From positions 1-64,000 of the forward strand of contig NZ_LBIC01000003.1 in the NCBI RefSeq assembly GCF_001005725.1: a DNA stretch of 64,000 nt, written 5' to 3'. The translations under genes were made by a program, and so were the position numbers. This document shows, in pieces, positions 6,968-16,814 of the stretch. Origin of the DNA: Sphingobium chungbukense (GTDB lineage Bacteria > Pseudomonadota > Alphaproteobacteria > Sphingomonadales > Sphingomonadaceae). Each line of letters starts with the position of its first letter. The stretch's first letter is position 1. The notes under the pieces are model-generated. The model was not told the origin of the DNA. It searched no databases and saw only the letters and a list, made by a program, of their open reading frames with translations.

Positions 6968-9054
6968 GCATTTTCCGGCACGACACATTGGGCAGCTGGA
7001 CGCGCGGCGGCCAGGCAATCGTCCACAATGTCCGCATGACGACGCAGGTCTTTTACCAGACCTGTCTCGCAGGCTTCGTCATCTGGATAGGCGGCATCAT
7101 CTGGTATGCCTGCGAGAAGTCCAGCGACTATGAACGCTATGTGCTGGTGAAGATCGGCACCGCCCTCATGATGGGCGATACGCTGCCCGGCAACCAGACG
7201 CCCATCCTATTCAAGACGCAGGCCGGCGCCCAATATTGGACCACGCCGAACGCGCTGATGGCATCGGGACTGGCCCATAAAACGCTGGCGGCCTTCGAGC
7301 GCTATCTTCTCCATGGGGCGCTTCTCTCCGGCGCATTCGCCCTCGCCATGCTCTTCTGGGCCTGGTTCTACTTCACCCGGACGGGGAGGGGGTTGGGCTC
7401 CAACCAGTTCTTGCGCGGGGCGCGGTTTGGAACGGTCCGGCAAGTCAGACGCGCGCTCTGGGGGCAGAAGAAGGGGAGCTTCTCGATCGGCGGCGTCGCC
7501 GTGCCTGACGCCTTTGAACCTGAGCATATTCTCATCTGCGGCGCTCCCGGTACGGGCAAAACCAACATCATCGTGAAGATGCTGGAGGGCATCCGGGAGA
7601 AGAAGCGCCGGGCCATCGTCTATGACACCGCCGGCACCTTCGTCGAGAAATTCTACCGGCCGGGCAAGGACGTGCTCCTCAATCCGCTCGACGGTCGGAG
7701 CGACAGCTGGACCCCCTGGGTCGATGTGCCGCAGGACTATCATTACGACCAGATTGCGGAGTCCACGATCCCCGACAAGACCGGCGATCCCTTCTGGGCA
7801 AAGGCCGCACGGGGCACGCTGGTGGCGGTGCTCAAGAAGCTGGCGCGGACCGAGCGCACCCTCGTCTCCATCCTCCTCGACATCCTGGTGCGCTCCAAGC
7901 TGAAGGATCTCGCGACCTTCGTGGAGGGCACTGAGGCGTCGGCCTTCATTAGTCAGGAAGGGGAGCGCACATCGGCGGGCGTGCAGGCGGAACTGGCGTC
8001 GGTCATGCGCAGCTTCGCCTATCTCGACGATACCGCCGACGGCCTTTCCATCCGTGACTGGGTAACGAATGAGGATGACGACAGCTGGCTCTTCATCACT
8101 GTGAAGGCGGACCAGCTTCCCTCGCTCCGCCCCCTCATCACGGTCTGGCTGGACATTGCCATCAGCGCGATCATGAGCCTCGCACCGGATCGCGACCGAC
8201 GGCTCTACTGCGTGATCGACGAGCTGCCGACGCTCCAGAAACTGCCTTCGCTCTCCGACTTTCTGGCCCGCGCCCGCAAATATGGCGGATGCGGCATATT
8301 GGGATTCCAGAGCTATCCGCAGCTGGAGGCGACCTATGGCATTCAGGATGCGGCCGCCATCACCGGCTACTGCTCCACCTGGGTCGCGCTCCGGGCCAAT
8401 GACACCCCCACTGCCAAGCATGTGTCGGAAAATCTGGGGCAGGTCGAACAGGTCGAAGCCAACGAAGGCATGTCCTATGGCGTGAACGATATGCGGGACG
8501 GCGTGAACCTCTCCCGCATGCAGGTTACGCGCCCGCTCGTCATGCATACTGAGGTCACGAACCTCCCCAATCTGTGCGGCTATCTCCGCTTCGGTCGCAG
8601 CCTGCCGGTGGTGCGGTTCGAAGACAGCTTCAACGGGGTGAAGTCGATCGCGGCGGGCTTTGTCGAGAAGTCGGGCGCGCCTCTTCGCCTTGCCGTGGAG
8701 GCCCTGACGGAACCACCGGCGCCGCCGCCAGCACCGCCCAAACGGAAGCCCAAACCGAAAGTCCAGGAGGATGAGCCTCGCGAGGTGGAAGAACCGCGCG
8801 AGCCGGAACTGGATTTCGATGCGGAGGAGAAGGTCGTCAGTCCGGAGCCGGAAATCTTTCCCATCGATAGCGATGGTCAAGCCGAGCCGGATGCAGCCGA
8901 GGGTGAGGAGCAAAGCGAAGCGGAGCTGCCGCCCGAGCCCGAAACGCCTCCCATCAAACCGGAGCAGCTCGAACTGCTCGGCAAGCCTTCGGGGTCGGGG
9001 CTGAAGCAGCATGGCCGACGCGACGGGAACCGCAATAAGGCGAAGCCGGCATGA
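6964..9054 (+). CDS. traD: type IV coupling protein TraD
   Basis: A 696-residue inner-membrane ATPase that links the relaxosome to the mating pore. It has two N-terminal membrane segments (about 30-50 and 117-137), a Walker A motif GAPGTGKTN at 193-201, and a conserved coupling-protein core running through YCVIDELPTLQKLPSL (Walker B region) and GCGILGFQSYPQLEATYG. The C-terminal 140 residues are Pro/Glu-rich and probably disordered, ending in a basic tail that may contact the relaxase. It overlaps its neighbours by 4 bases at both ends. It is of TraD type rather than VirD4, consistent with the MobF relaxase that follows. Confidence 0.92.
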   Translation: MSIFRHDTLGSWTRGGQAIVHNVRMTTQVFYQTCLAGFVIWIGGIIWYACEKSSDYERYVLVKIGTALMMGDTLPGNQTPILFKTQAGAQYWTTPNALMASGLAHKTLAAFERYLLHGALLSGAFALAMLFWAWFYFTRTGRGLGSNQFLRGARFGTVRQVRRALWGQKKGSFSIGGVAVPDAFEPEHILICGAPGTGKTNIIVKMLEGIREKKRRAIVYDTAGTFVEKFYRPGKDVLLNPLDGRSDSWTPWVDVPQDYHYDQIAESTIPDKTGDPFWAKAARGTLVAVLKKLARTERTLVSILLDILVRSKLKDLATFVEGTEASAFISQEGERTSAGVQAELASVMRSFAYLDDTADGLSIRDWVTNEDDDSWLFITVKADQLPSLRPLITVWLDIAISAIMSLAPDRDRRLYCVIDELPTLQKLPSLSDFLARARKYGGCGILGFQSYPQLEATYGIQDAAAITGYCSTWVALRANDTPTAKHVSENLGQVEQVEANEGMSYGVNDMRDGVNLSRMQVTRPLVMHTEVTNLPNLCGYLRFGRSLPVVRFEDSFNGVKSIAAGFVEKSGAPLRLAVEALTEPPAPPPAPPKRKPKPKVQEDEPREVEEPREPELDFDAEEKVVSPEPEIFPIDSDGQAEPDAAEGEEQSEAELPPEPETPPIKPEQLELLGKPSGSGLKQHGRRDGNRNKAKPA

Positions 9055-11993
9055 TCCATCCGCGCCGCCTCAAGGGCACGCCCGCCAACATTGCCCGCTA
9101 TTATACGGTGGGCGATTATTACACCAAGGGCGATGCCGAGCATAGTGAATGGGGCGGCGCGATCGCCCGTGATCTCGGTATCGAGGGCATGCCCGTCGAG
9201 CCCGATTTGTTCAAGTCCCTGCTGGCCGGCGAGATAGCCGGTCAGCAGCTCGGGCGCCGCCTGTCAGATGGCGCGATTGACCATCACCCCGGCTGGGACT
9301 TTGCCGTCAATGCGCCCAAGTCGGTGTCGATCATGGCGCTGCTGACCGGCGACGAGCGGATCATCGCCGCCCATGAAAAGGCCGTGACGGCGGCATTATC
9401 CTATCTGGAGGAACATGCCGGTCTTCGCCGCAGGGAGGAGGGCGAGATCGTCCATGAGACGACCGAGCGGCTGATCTTCGCGCGCTTCACGGAGCATGCA
9501 AGCCGCGAACTCGACCCGCATCTCCACACCCATGTCGTCGTCATGAACATGACGAACCATGAGCCCGAAGCCCGGATGGCGAGCCTTGAATCCCGCGCCA
9601 TGTTTGCGGCGCAGATGGCGGCGGGGCAGGTCTATCGCAATGCGCTGGCCTTCGATCTGAGGGAACAGGGATGGCAGATCGCCGATGATCCGCGCACCGG
9701 CCTGTTCGAGATCGGGGGCGTGCCGTATGATCTGATCCGCACCTTCTCCCAGCGCGCCGAGCAGATTGATGACCATGCGCGTGAGCATGGGCTGACCGGG
9801 CAGGCAGCGCGCCGGGAATCCTTTTACGCAACGCGCCGGGCCAAGGAGAAGACGGACCTTCCGACCCTGCATCAGAATTGGGAGAGACGCTCCCATAGCC
9901 ATGCCGTGACGCTGGATCAGCTCCGCGAGGAGGCCAGCTCGCGGGAGGCCGGTCCGCTGGAGGTGGATGCCGCGACGGCGGCGCGCGCGGCCCTTTTCGG
10001 GATCAAACAGGCCGAGACCCGTGAGGCGGTCAACGACTATGGTGCCATATTGCGCGCCGGGCTTGCCGCCCATGTCGGCGAGGTGCGGGCGCAGGATGTC
10101 CGGCCCCAGCTCGATGCGCATGAGGAACGGCGCAAACTCTTCGCGACCCATGAGCAGACCGGCGATCAGATCCTCACTCGTGGTCGCACCACCCGCAAGA
10201 CCGCGCGGGCCGAACAGGCGCTCACCCGGCATATCCTGCTTGGAATGGACGATGCCCGCCCGATCGCCTCAGCGGATCGCCTGCTGGCGGTGTTGGAGGG
10301 GGCCGGCCTCAAGCCTGAGCAGGAACAGGCGCTGGTGGAGATCGCGACCTCGCGTGACCGGCTGACGGCTGTCCACGGCGTTGCCGGCGCGGGCAAATCG
10401 ACGCTGGTTGGGGTGCTGAAGGTGGCAGCGGAACCGGGGACGCGATTCACGGCTCTGGCTCCAACCTCATCGGCCGCTGGCAATCTTGGCGACAGTGCCC
10501 GCATCACATCGCGCACGGTTGCGAGCCTCCTGGCAAGCGGGGGCAGGGGACTCACCCCGTCCGATGTGCTGGTGCTTGATGAGGCAGGGCAACTTGGCAC
10601 CCGCCAGGCCTTGCGCGTGCTGGAAATCAGCCGGGCAAGCGGTGCCCGCGTCATCTTTCTTGGCGACAATAGGCAGACCGGCGCGGTCGAGCAGGGCAAG
10701 GCCTTCTGGTTGATGCAGCGCCTCGGGCTGCCGACTGCGCAGCTCACCGAATCCGTCCGTCAGGAAACTCGTGCCATGAAGATGGCCGTGACGGCGGCGC
10801 GCTCCGGTGACTATGCCGCCTCCCTGACGGCGCTCGACAAGGTGGCGAGCGGCGGGACGGCGGAGGACCTCGCCAAGGGGCTGGTTCGGGACTGGACCCG
10901 GCTCAGCGCTGACAGCCGCGCCACCACCAATATTCTCGTGCTCGACAACGCCACGCGCCTGATCGTCAACAGTCGGATCCGGGACGCCTTGAAGGTGGAG
11001 GGCGCCCTTGCGGCCGAGGAGCATCGCCTCTCCATCCTGACCCCGGCGGGGATGACCGACGCGGAAAAGCAGGCGGCGCGTTTCTATTCCGGCGGCCAGG
11101 TTGTCACCTTCGGGCAGGATCTCGGCAAGAGCGGTATCGCGCGCGACACCGAATATCGCGTGCTGGGGATGGGCCGCGATCCGAACGGTCGGCAGATGGT
11201 CAGGCTGGTCGATGAGCAGGGGCGGGTAATCCGGTGGGATCCTCGCCTCACCCGCGCGCGAACGGTGAACGTCTTCAACCGGGAGGAACGCAATCTCGCG
11301 ACCGGCGACCGCATCCAGTGGCGGCTTGTGAACAAGGATCTCGATCTCAAAAATGCTGAACGCGGCACGGTCGAGCGGATCGATCAGGGCGTCGCGACGA
11401 TCAGATGGGATCGCGGCGGGCGCGTCAGCCAGGTGGACCTTGCCACTCACAAGACCTGGGACCATGGCTATGCGGAGACGGTCTACTCGGCTCAGTCGAA
11501 AACCTATGCGCGCGCTTATGTCCTCGCGCCGGTCGCCTCTCCGCTGGTGACCGGGCAGAACTATTATACCGCCATTACCCGAGCGCGCTTCGGGGTGAAG
11601 CTCTGGACGGAAGACCCGGAAAAGCTGGCCGAAAAGCTCATGGCGCGGTCGGGCGAAAAGACGTCCTCGCTGGAGGGGCTGGGTCGGCTCGACAAGGATG
11701 CCCGAGCGCCATTTGACGAACGTCATGGCGACCGCCTTCGTGCCGACCGTGAACAACAGCGGTCCGATCGGGAGGCTCGCAAGGACCGGGCACTAAGTCG
11801 CCGTTTGCCGGACGAGCCACGCAATCTTGGCGAGCATCTGGCCGCGCGCGCGGGAAGGATCGCGGCCAGTCTCGACCGCTATCTCCAGAGCCTTTCGGAG
11901 CCCCGCCGTGGTGATACGGACAGGGCGTCCGAAGCCGCACAGCCGGCTTTCAGAGGCGCCGAACATACTCCCAACAAAGGACCAGAAAGATGA
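9051..11993 (+). CDS. traI: MobF relaxase/helicase TraI (TrwC-like)
   Basis: A 980-residue protein with two parts. The N-terminal TrwC relaxase domain (1 to about 300) has N-terminal tyrosines (RYYTVGDYY) and the three-histidine metal motif in HLHTHVVVMNM. A helicase part follows, with Walker A GVAGAGKST near 443-451, Walker B VLDEAGQL and the late motif AITRARFGVKLW. It nicks oriT, stays bound to the 5' end and unwinds the transferred strand. The C-terminus (about 860-980) is charged and Arg-rich. It overlaps the TraD and transglycosylase genes by 4 bases each. Confidence 0.93.
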   Translation: MIHPRRLKGTPANIARYYTVGDYYTKGDAEHSEWGGAIARDLGIEGMPVEPDLFKSLLAGEIAGQQLGRRLSDGAIDHHPGWDFAVNAPKSVSIMALLTGDERIIAAHEKAVTAALSYLEEHAGLRRREEGEIVHETTERLIFARFTEHASRELDPHLHTHVVVMNMTNHEPEARMASLESRAMFAAQMAAGQVYRNALAFDLREQGWQIADDPRTGLFEIGGVPYDLIRTFSQRAEQIDDHAREHGLTGQAARRESFYATRRAKEKTDLPTLHQNWERRSHSHAVTLDQLREEASSREAGPLEVDAATAARAALFGIKQAETREAVNDYGAILRAGLAAHVGEVRAQDVRPQLDAHEERRKLFATHEQTGDQILTRGRTTRKTARAEQALTRHILLGMDDARPIASADRLLAVLEGAGLKPEQEQALVEIATSRDRLTAVHGVAGAGKSTLVGVLKVAAEPGTRFTALAPTSSAAGNLGDSARITSRTVASLLASGGRGLTPSDVLVLDEAGQLGTRQALRVLEISRASGARVIFLGDNRQTGAVEQGKAFWLMQRLGLPTAQLTESVRQETRAMKMAVTAARSGDYAASLTALDKVASGGTAEDLAKGLVRDWTRLSADSRATTNILVLDNATRLIVNSRIRDALKVEGALAAEEHRLSILTPAGMTDAEKQAARFYSGGQVVTFGQDLGKSGIARDTEYRVLGMGRDPNGRQMVRLVDEQGRVIRWDPRLTRARTVNVFNREERNLATGDRIQWRLVNKDLDLKNAERGTVERIDQGVATIRWDRGGRVSQVDLATHKTWDHGYAETVYSAQSKTYARAYVLAPVASPLVTGQNYYTAITRARFGVKLWTEDPEKLAEKLMARSGEKTSSLEGLGRLDKDARAPFDERHGDRLRADREQQRSDREARKDRALSRRLPDEPRNLGEHLAARAGRIAASLDRYLQSLSEPRRGDTDRASEAAQPAFRGAEHTPNKGPER

Positions 11994-12535
11994 CAGCGAT
12001 CCTTTGCGTGCGCGCCGGGTGGCCGCATTCTCTTTGCCTTGCCCTCATTATGACGGGACTGGCCATATCGGTGTCTCCCGCCTCTGCCGCAACGACAGAC
12101 AGGCGGGGGGAGGCCGAAGTGGCGCGCTGCGTGAAACAGGCCGCTGGTGGGAAACTCTGGCTGGAGCGTACTCTCTGGGGCCTGCGCGATCAGGAGGCGG
12201 GCTGGATTGGGGCAGAAGTGCTCAACAGCAATGGGACTCACGACCTCGGACCGCTCCAGATCAACAGCTGGTGGGTGCCCCGTATCGCCCATATGCTCGA
12301 TCGGCCTCCGGGCCATGTCCGATACTGGTTGCGCTATGATCCCTGTTTCAACGCCCAGGCCGCGCGCTGGATATTCCTGTCGGCTCTGAGGACGACCGGC
12401 GATTTCTGGAAGGCTGTCGGCGTCTATCATAGCCCGACTGCCTGGAGGCAACGTCGATACACCGCCAGCGTGGTCGGGAAGCTGAGGCTCCGGTTCGGCG
12501 AGGATGTGTTCGCCGCCTCCATCTCCAAACAATAA
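11990..12535 (+). CDS. lytic transglycosylase of the transfer system
   Basis: A 181-residue exported protein. The signal peptide runs to about residue 34 (LALIMTGLAISVSPASAA). The mature part has a lysozyme-like motif: DQEAGW with the probable catalytic Glu at 69, then NSNGTHDLGPLQINSWW near 79-95, the usual SxxGxxGLxQxN-type segment of VirB1-like enzymes. It cuts peptidoglycan to let the mating channel assemble. The start overlaps the TraI stop (ATGA). Confidence 0.85.
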   Translation: MTAILCVRAGWPHSLCLALIMTGLAISVSPASAATTDRRGEAEVARCVKQAAGGKLWLERTLWGLRDQEAGWIGAEVLNSNGTHDLGPLQINSWWVPRIAHMLDRPPGHVRYWLRYDPCFNAQAARWIFLSALRTTGDFWKAVGVYHSPTAWRQRRYTASVVGKLRLRFGEDVFAASISKQ

Positions 12536-12554
12536 TCCTAAGGACCCAACCACG

Positions 12555-12815
12555 ATGCGTACGTTGCGTCCGAATTATTGGGAGCGTCCCGTCTGGACCC
12601 TCGAAGAATTTGCCGATTACGCGTGCATGTCCGTGCGCCATTTGAACAGGTTGCGCGCCAAGCGGGATGAATCTTTTCCGACGGAGATGCGTCCCGCCGG
12701 TTCGCCGCTGTTCAAAAAGGAAGAGGTTGAGGATTGGCTTGAGGGTCGGGCCGTGCATCGCAAATCGCTATGGATCCACCCGCAATGGAAATCGAACTCG
12801 CGATCGGTGCCCTGA
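12555..12815 (+). CDS. excisionase-like helix-turn-helix protein
   Basis: An 86-residue protein (MRTLRPNYWERPVWTLEE). The core VWTLEEFADYACMSVRHLNRLR followed by FPTEMRPAGSPLFKKEEVEDWL is the MerR/excisionase-type HTH_17 layout of an HTH followed by a wing and a helix containing W. It follows the transglycosylase gene by 19 bases with AAGGA before the ATG. A role in controlling transfer or excision is likely but inferred. Confidence 0.7.
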   Translation: MRTLRPNYWERPVWTLEEFADYACMSVRHLNRLRAKRDESFPTEMRPAGSPLFKKEEVEDWLEGRAVHRKSLWIHPQWKSNSRSVP

Positions 12816-12951
12816 TGGGTGTGCGCAATGGCAGCAAAAGGTGTTCCTGGCGGCGCCTCGAACCCAATGTTCCGGGAGAAGCATGTCCGGCGGCTGCGCC
12901 GAGCGGGGGGATTGGACATGCAGGTTGGGGGAATGCCACGAGAGTAGGTTG

Positions 12952-12990
12952 GATAGACATTTCTATCAGTGTTCGCTATAGAAGTTCTAT
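12952..12990 (+). promoter_or_regulatory. two palindromes upstream of the DarG-like gene
   Basis: In a locally AT-rich promoter region lie GATAGA-CATT-TCTATC (12952-12967) and ATAGAA-G-TTCTAT (12978-12990). The half-sites are related (ATAGA/TCTAT). Paired palindromes directly before a toxin-antitoxin operon fit an autoregulatory operator. Confidence 0.5.
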
Positions 12991-13017
12991 CTTTGTTCTT
13001 GTTTGTGAGGAGCGTGC

Positions 13018-13056
13018 ATGATTCTGGTTCGTCTTACGCTGCCTGCACAATGCTGA
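13018..13056 (+). CDS. possible 12-codon leader peptide overlapping the DarG-like start
   Basis: ATG at 13018, placed after GAGGAGCGTGC, which is a far better ribosome-binding site than anything before the next gene. It encodes MILVRLTLPAQC and stops at 13054-13056, just after the ATG of the macrodomain gene (13050) in another frame. The arrangement suggests translational coupling or a small translated leader. It rests on start-site quality only. Confidence 0.35.
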   Translation: MILVRLTLPAQC

Positions 13057-13961
13057 TCTACCGGCGCACGAGCTTGCTCGAATCGAGCGCTCAAACCCTC
13101 GTCAACACGGTGAATTGCGTCGGCGTGATGGGCAAGGGGCTCGCGCACGCTTTCAAAGAACGTGAACCCGCCATGTTTGCTGCCTATAAGCGGATTTGCG
13201 ACGATCATCTGCTCGAGCCTGGAAAGCTTTGGCTCTGGCGTGGATCGAGCAATTGGGTGCTCAATTTCCCGACCAAGGTCCACTGGCGGCATCCGTCGAA
13301 GATCGATTGGGTAGAGGCAGGGCTGAAGAAGTTCGTCTCGGCCTACGAAGCGCAGGGGATCACGGAGATATCATTCCCGAAACTGGGTTGCGGAAATGGC
13401 AATCTGGATTGGGACGAGGTGCGGCCTCTGATGGAGCAGTATCTCGGTGGCCTCCCGATTAAGGTCTATGTCCACGATTTCACCAAGGACATCGGCCTTC
13501 CGGAGCATCTGGAATCGATCGCTATGAACGTGCGGCGCGCCAGCGATGGCGGCGTGTCGTTCGAATCCTTCCTGCGTTCGCTGAATGACGTCGTCGCCGC
13601 TGGTGGCGACCAATTGGTTGATCTTGACGGTGCCCAGCCATTTCGTGCCGCTATGCCGTCGACAGGGGTGCTGGAAATCAAGGCTGATGGACATCGCTGG
13701 GAGCTTGAGGAAGAGGCATTGCGCGGTGTTTGGCTGGAACTTCAGTCGGGTGTCGTGACGAGCGATCGGGCAGGCTGGACGGCTGGCGATGCTGGTCCGC
13801 ATATCCTTACATTGCTCAGTCTTCTGCCGGGCAATCGTCCGATAGAAATTCAAAGGAAGGGCGCGAGCCGGTCTGAACTGGCGGTGGAACGAGCGCCGGC
13901 ACCCCGCGCCGTTTCCTCGGTAAATCCGGCGGGCGGGCAGCCTAGTTTTGCATGGCACTGA
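13050..13961 (+). CDS. DarG-like macrodomain antitoxin
   Basis: A 303-residue protein. Residues 1 to about 155 form a DarG-type macrodomain: LVNTVNCVGVMGKGLA at 17-32, VLNFPTKVHWRHPS at about 70-83 and PKLGCGNGNLDWDEV at about 111-125, the residues that hold ADP-ribose. DarG macrodomains remove ADP-ribose from thymidine in DNA and so reverse the DarT toxin. The rest (160-303) resembles no domain I can name but takes the place of the DarG C-terminal region that binds DarT. The gene overlaps the DarT-like gene by 10 bases. The order (antitoxin first) is the reverse of the best-known darT-darG operons. Confidence 0.8.
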   Translation: MLIYRRTSLLESSAQTLVNTVNCVGVMGKGLAHAFKEREPAMFAAYKRICDDHLLEPGKLWLWRGSSNWVLNFPTKVHWRHPSKIDWVEAGLKKFVSAYEAQGITEISFPKLGCGNGNLDWDEVRPLMEQYLGGLPIKVYVHDFTKDIGLPEHLESIAMNVRRASDGGVSFESFLRSLNDVVAAGGDQLVDLDGAQPFRAAMPSTGVLEIKADGHRWELEEEALRGVWLELQSGVVTSDRAGWTAGDAGPHILTLLSLLPGNRPIEIQRKGASRSELAVERAPAPRAVSSVNPAGGQPSFAWH

Positions 13962-14702
13962 GTCACGAGGCCGCAGCGGCGCACATTGCGCGCTGGCAGG
14001 CCGAGCTTAATCAGCCCTGGTATAATTACCGGCGCCATTGGCCGGACTGCCTGTTTCATCACGCCCCGATTGAGAACGCGGTTTCCATACTTTCATCCGG
14101 GATGCTTCGTTCGCGAAATGATGCTGCCAACCCGAGGCCGCGCGATGTTGCCGCCCGAGACGTCAATGCAGCGCGCGACCACGCGCATGATCGGGTGCGG
14201 CTTTATTTTCGTCCCAGAACGCCAACGCAATTCAACATTGAAGGCATTCGAAAGCCGGGTGAGTGCCGTTTTGGTGACGAAACCCACGCACCGATGCTGG
14301 TCATGTTCATCCTCGATGCGCAGCGCGTTCTGACTGCGCCCGGAACGCAGTTTTGTGACCGAAACATGCAGCGCGGTGGTGCCGAGCCCGGCGACGGTGA
14401 AGCCTATTTTGCCCGCATCCCCTTCGATAAGGTCTATCATGAGGGGCCAACTGGCGGCGATGATAGCATCATCGCTCATCGATGTGCCGAAGTTTTGCCA
14501 ACGTCACCGCTGGAGCTTCAGCCCTGCCTTCGGGCAGTTTTTCTCCGATCCGATCCTGAGCGCGACACCTTGCTTCATTTGCTGGGACCGCATCGGGCGC
14601 GTTGGGCCGAGCGCTGTTATGTGTCTGAGGCGCTTCGGGTGTTCGAGAAGCGCTATAGCTTCATCCAGGAGATAGGGCTGCAGTCGGACGGCCTCGTATT
14701 CA

Positions 14703-14710
14703 CAATGAAC
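14703..14710 (+). repeat. IS66 target-site duplication, left copy
   Basis: CAATGAAC immediately before the left IS end, repeated exactly at 17308-17315. An 8-bp duplication is usual for the IS66 family. Confidence 0.95.
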
Positions 14711-14779
14711 GTAAGCGGTAAAAATCCCCCACGTGGCGGTGGAGCGGCCGTGGCGGGTTTGGCGATGTAATTTCGGTGA

Positions 14780-16393
14780 TCAAGCAGCGGTGACGATGTT
14801 GCTCATTTCGAACATGGTTTGTCCGGCGTTTGTATTGACCCAGTTGTACGGGAGCAGGTCGTCGATCGGATCCGTGTCGGATCGGGTGATGATCCGGGCG
14901 AGCACATCGGAGAGGTAGGCGTAGGGCTCGAGGTCCAGCATCTTGCAGGTTTCGACCAGCGAGGCGATCGCCGCCCAGTTTTCGGCGCCGAGCTGGTGGC
15001 CTGCGAAGAGCGCATTTTTTCTCTGAAGAGTCACTGGTCTGATGGCACGTTCGGCGGAGTTGTTGTCGAGCTCGATCCGCCCGTCGTCGAGGAACCGGGT
15101 GAAGCCCGCCCAACGTTTCAGCGCATATTTCATCGCGTCGCTTGTCGCCGAGCCAGCCATGACGCGGGGGCTGATGGCGGTGAACCAGGCGTGGAGCTGC
15201 TCGACCAGCGGACGGCTCCGTTCTTGCCGTACAGCGAGGCGTTCCTCGGGCGGGCGACCACGGATGTCCTTTTCGATGCCGTAGATCCTGGCGATGCGCT
15301 GCAACGCATCCTGTGCGATCGGCGCATCACTGCCCGCGTCGACAAACTTACGTCGCAGGTGTGCCCAGCAGTAAGATTTCCAGACGCCAGCATTGGCGCG
15401 GTCATCTTTGCCGAACTGGTCGTAGGCTTGCCATGCATCAACCTGCAGGATGCCCTGGTAGGCTCCCAACAGCTGTCTGGCCCACATGGCCCCGCGGCCA
15501 GGCATATAGGTGTAAAGCGCCAGCGGCGGATCGGCACCGCCATGGGCCCGGTCGTCACAGACGATGACCCACATGTAGCCAGTTTTGGTCTTGCCGGTCC
15601 CCGGTGCCAGCACCTTGACGGTGGTTTCGTCGACGAACAGCCGTGATCGTGCAAGTGCATCCACGCGCATCCGGTCGACGATCGGCTGCAGCGCCGCAAT
15701 GCCCCGGCCGACCCAGTTGGCCAGCGTGGCGCGGCTGATCTCGATGCCCTGCCGCGCGAAGATCTTCGACTGGCGATAAAGCGGAAGGTGGTCGCAGTAC
15801 TTGTTGATGAGAACATCGGCGATCAGCGCTTCGGTCGGCAAGCCGCCTGGCACCACGCGCTCCGGTGCCGGAGCCTGGTGTACGCCATCGGTACAGCACC
15901 GGCACGCATAGCGCGGCCGGATCGTCACCATGACGCGGTGCTGCGCCGGGATGATGTCGAGCCGTTCCGCACGGTCCTCACCGATCTTGTGCAGCGCGCC
16001 GCCACAGGCGCATTCCAGGCTGTCGGGTTCGATCACCACCTCGAAGCGCGGCAGATGCGCCGGCAGCGATGCACGTTGTGTGTCGGCGGACCGGCGTTTG
16101 CGAGGCACGAGGCCATGACGCTCGGTTTCTTCGTCCGTCTTATCCTGCAGGCCCTGGGCCTCACCAAGGGCCACGGCCTGGTCTTCCAGCGCGAGTGCGA
16201 GCTGATCGGCAGAAAGCTTCTCCGACCGCTTGCCGAAGGTCGTGCGGTTGATCAGTTTGAGGATCTGCTCGAGCCGCGCTGCGCGGGCGCGCTCGGCCAG
16301 CAGCATCGCCTTGAGCTGCTCGACGTCGTCGGGAAGCTCGTCGTATCCGGCTTCTGCGCCGGTCGCTGCGGGGAGTTCTGGATGCGCCGCCAC
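14780..16393 (-). CDS. tnpC: IS66 transposase TnpC (DDE)
   Basis: A 537-residue transposase starting at a GTG. The N-terminal part has a leucine-rich coiled coil (about 25-60, DELPDDVEQLKAMLLAERA and onward). Two cysteine clusters of the IS66 zinc finger follow (CACGGALHKIGEDRAERLD and CRCC). The DDE catalytic core (FVDETTVKVLAPGTGK, then LQVDAWQAYDQF) ends with the C-terminal ELDNNSAERAIRPV segment. It is the third gene of the element, and its stop lies 69 bases from the left inverted repeat. Confidence 0.95.
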   Translation of the reverse strand: MAAHPELPAATGAEAGYDELPDDVEQLKAMLLAERARAARLEQILKLINRTTFGKRSEKLSADQLALALEDQAVALGEAQGLQDKTDEETERHGLVPRKRRSADTQRASLPAHLPRFEVVIEPDSLECACGGALHKIGEDRAERLDIIPAQHRVMVTIRPRYACRCCTDGVHQAPAPERVVPGGLPTEALIADVLINKYCDHLPLYRQSKIFARQGIEISRATLANWVGRGIAALQPIVDRMRVDALARSRLFVDETTVKVLAPGTGKTKTGYMWVIVCDDRAHGGADPPLALYTYMPGRGAMWARQLLGAYQGILQVDAWQAYDQFGKDDRANAGVWKSYCWAHLRRKFVDAGSDAPIAQDALQRIARIYGIEKDIRGRPPEERLAVRQERSRPLVEQLHAWFTAISPRVMAGSATSDAMKYALKRWAGFTRFLDDGRIELDNNSAERAIRPVTLQRKNALFAGHQLGAENWAAIASLVETCKMLDLEPYAYLSDVLARIITRSDTDPIDDLLPYNWVNTNAGQTMFEMSNIVTAA

Positions 16394-16460
16394 GCCTGCA
16401 TTCTAGCGGATTTTGCCTCGCGAGGAACAGCCTTGCGCCAAGCAGAATCAGGCATGCGGC

Positions 16461-16814
16461 CTACTGCGCATGGATCGGTTTGGGCACGCGCGGCACGTGC
16501 ACACGCGACCAGTCCAACCCCTCGATCAACGCCGAGGCTTGCGCCGCTGACAGCTTCATCACCCCGTCTCCCGGGCGTGGCCAACGGAACTTCCCATCGT
16601 GCAAGCGCTTCGTCACCAGCACCAGCCCAGTGCCGTCCCAGACCAGGAGTTTGATCCGGTCCGCTCTGCGCGCCCGGAAGATAAACAGCATACCTGAGAA
16701 GGGATCGAGCCTGAGCTCGCGCTCGACCAGCGAGGCAAGGCCCACCATTCCTTTCCTGAAGTCCACGGGCTGCGTTGCGACCAGTACCTTCAGGGGGCCG
16801 GGCGGGATGATCAC
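16461..16814 (-). CDS. tnpB: IS66 accessory protein TnpB
   Basis: A 117-residue protein with the IS66 Orf2 signature: QPVDFRKGMVGLASLV, FSGMLFIFRARRADRIKLLVWDG, GLVLVTKRLHDGKFRWP. I chose the GTG at 16814 because it overlaps the stop of tnpA (GTGA); longer frames upstream only shadow tnpA. It is needed with TnpA and TnpC for IS66 transposition but its role is not well defined. Confidence 0.93.
   Translation of the reverse strand: MIIPPGPLKVLVATQPVDFRKGMVGLASLVERELRLDPFSGMLFIFRARRADRIKLLVWDGTGLVLVTKRLHDGKFRWPRPGDGVMKLSAAQASALIEGLDWSRVHVPRVPKPIHAQ

Noticed and set aside
7207-9012. 601-codon frame antisense to traD
   Set aside because: Low-complexity Arg/His/Gly-rich shadow; traD has a Walker A motif and operon overlaps.
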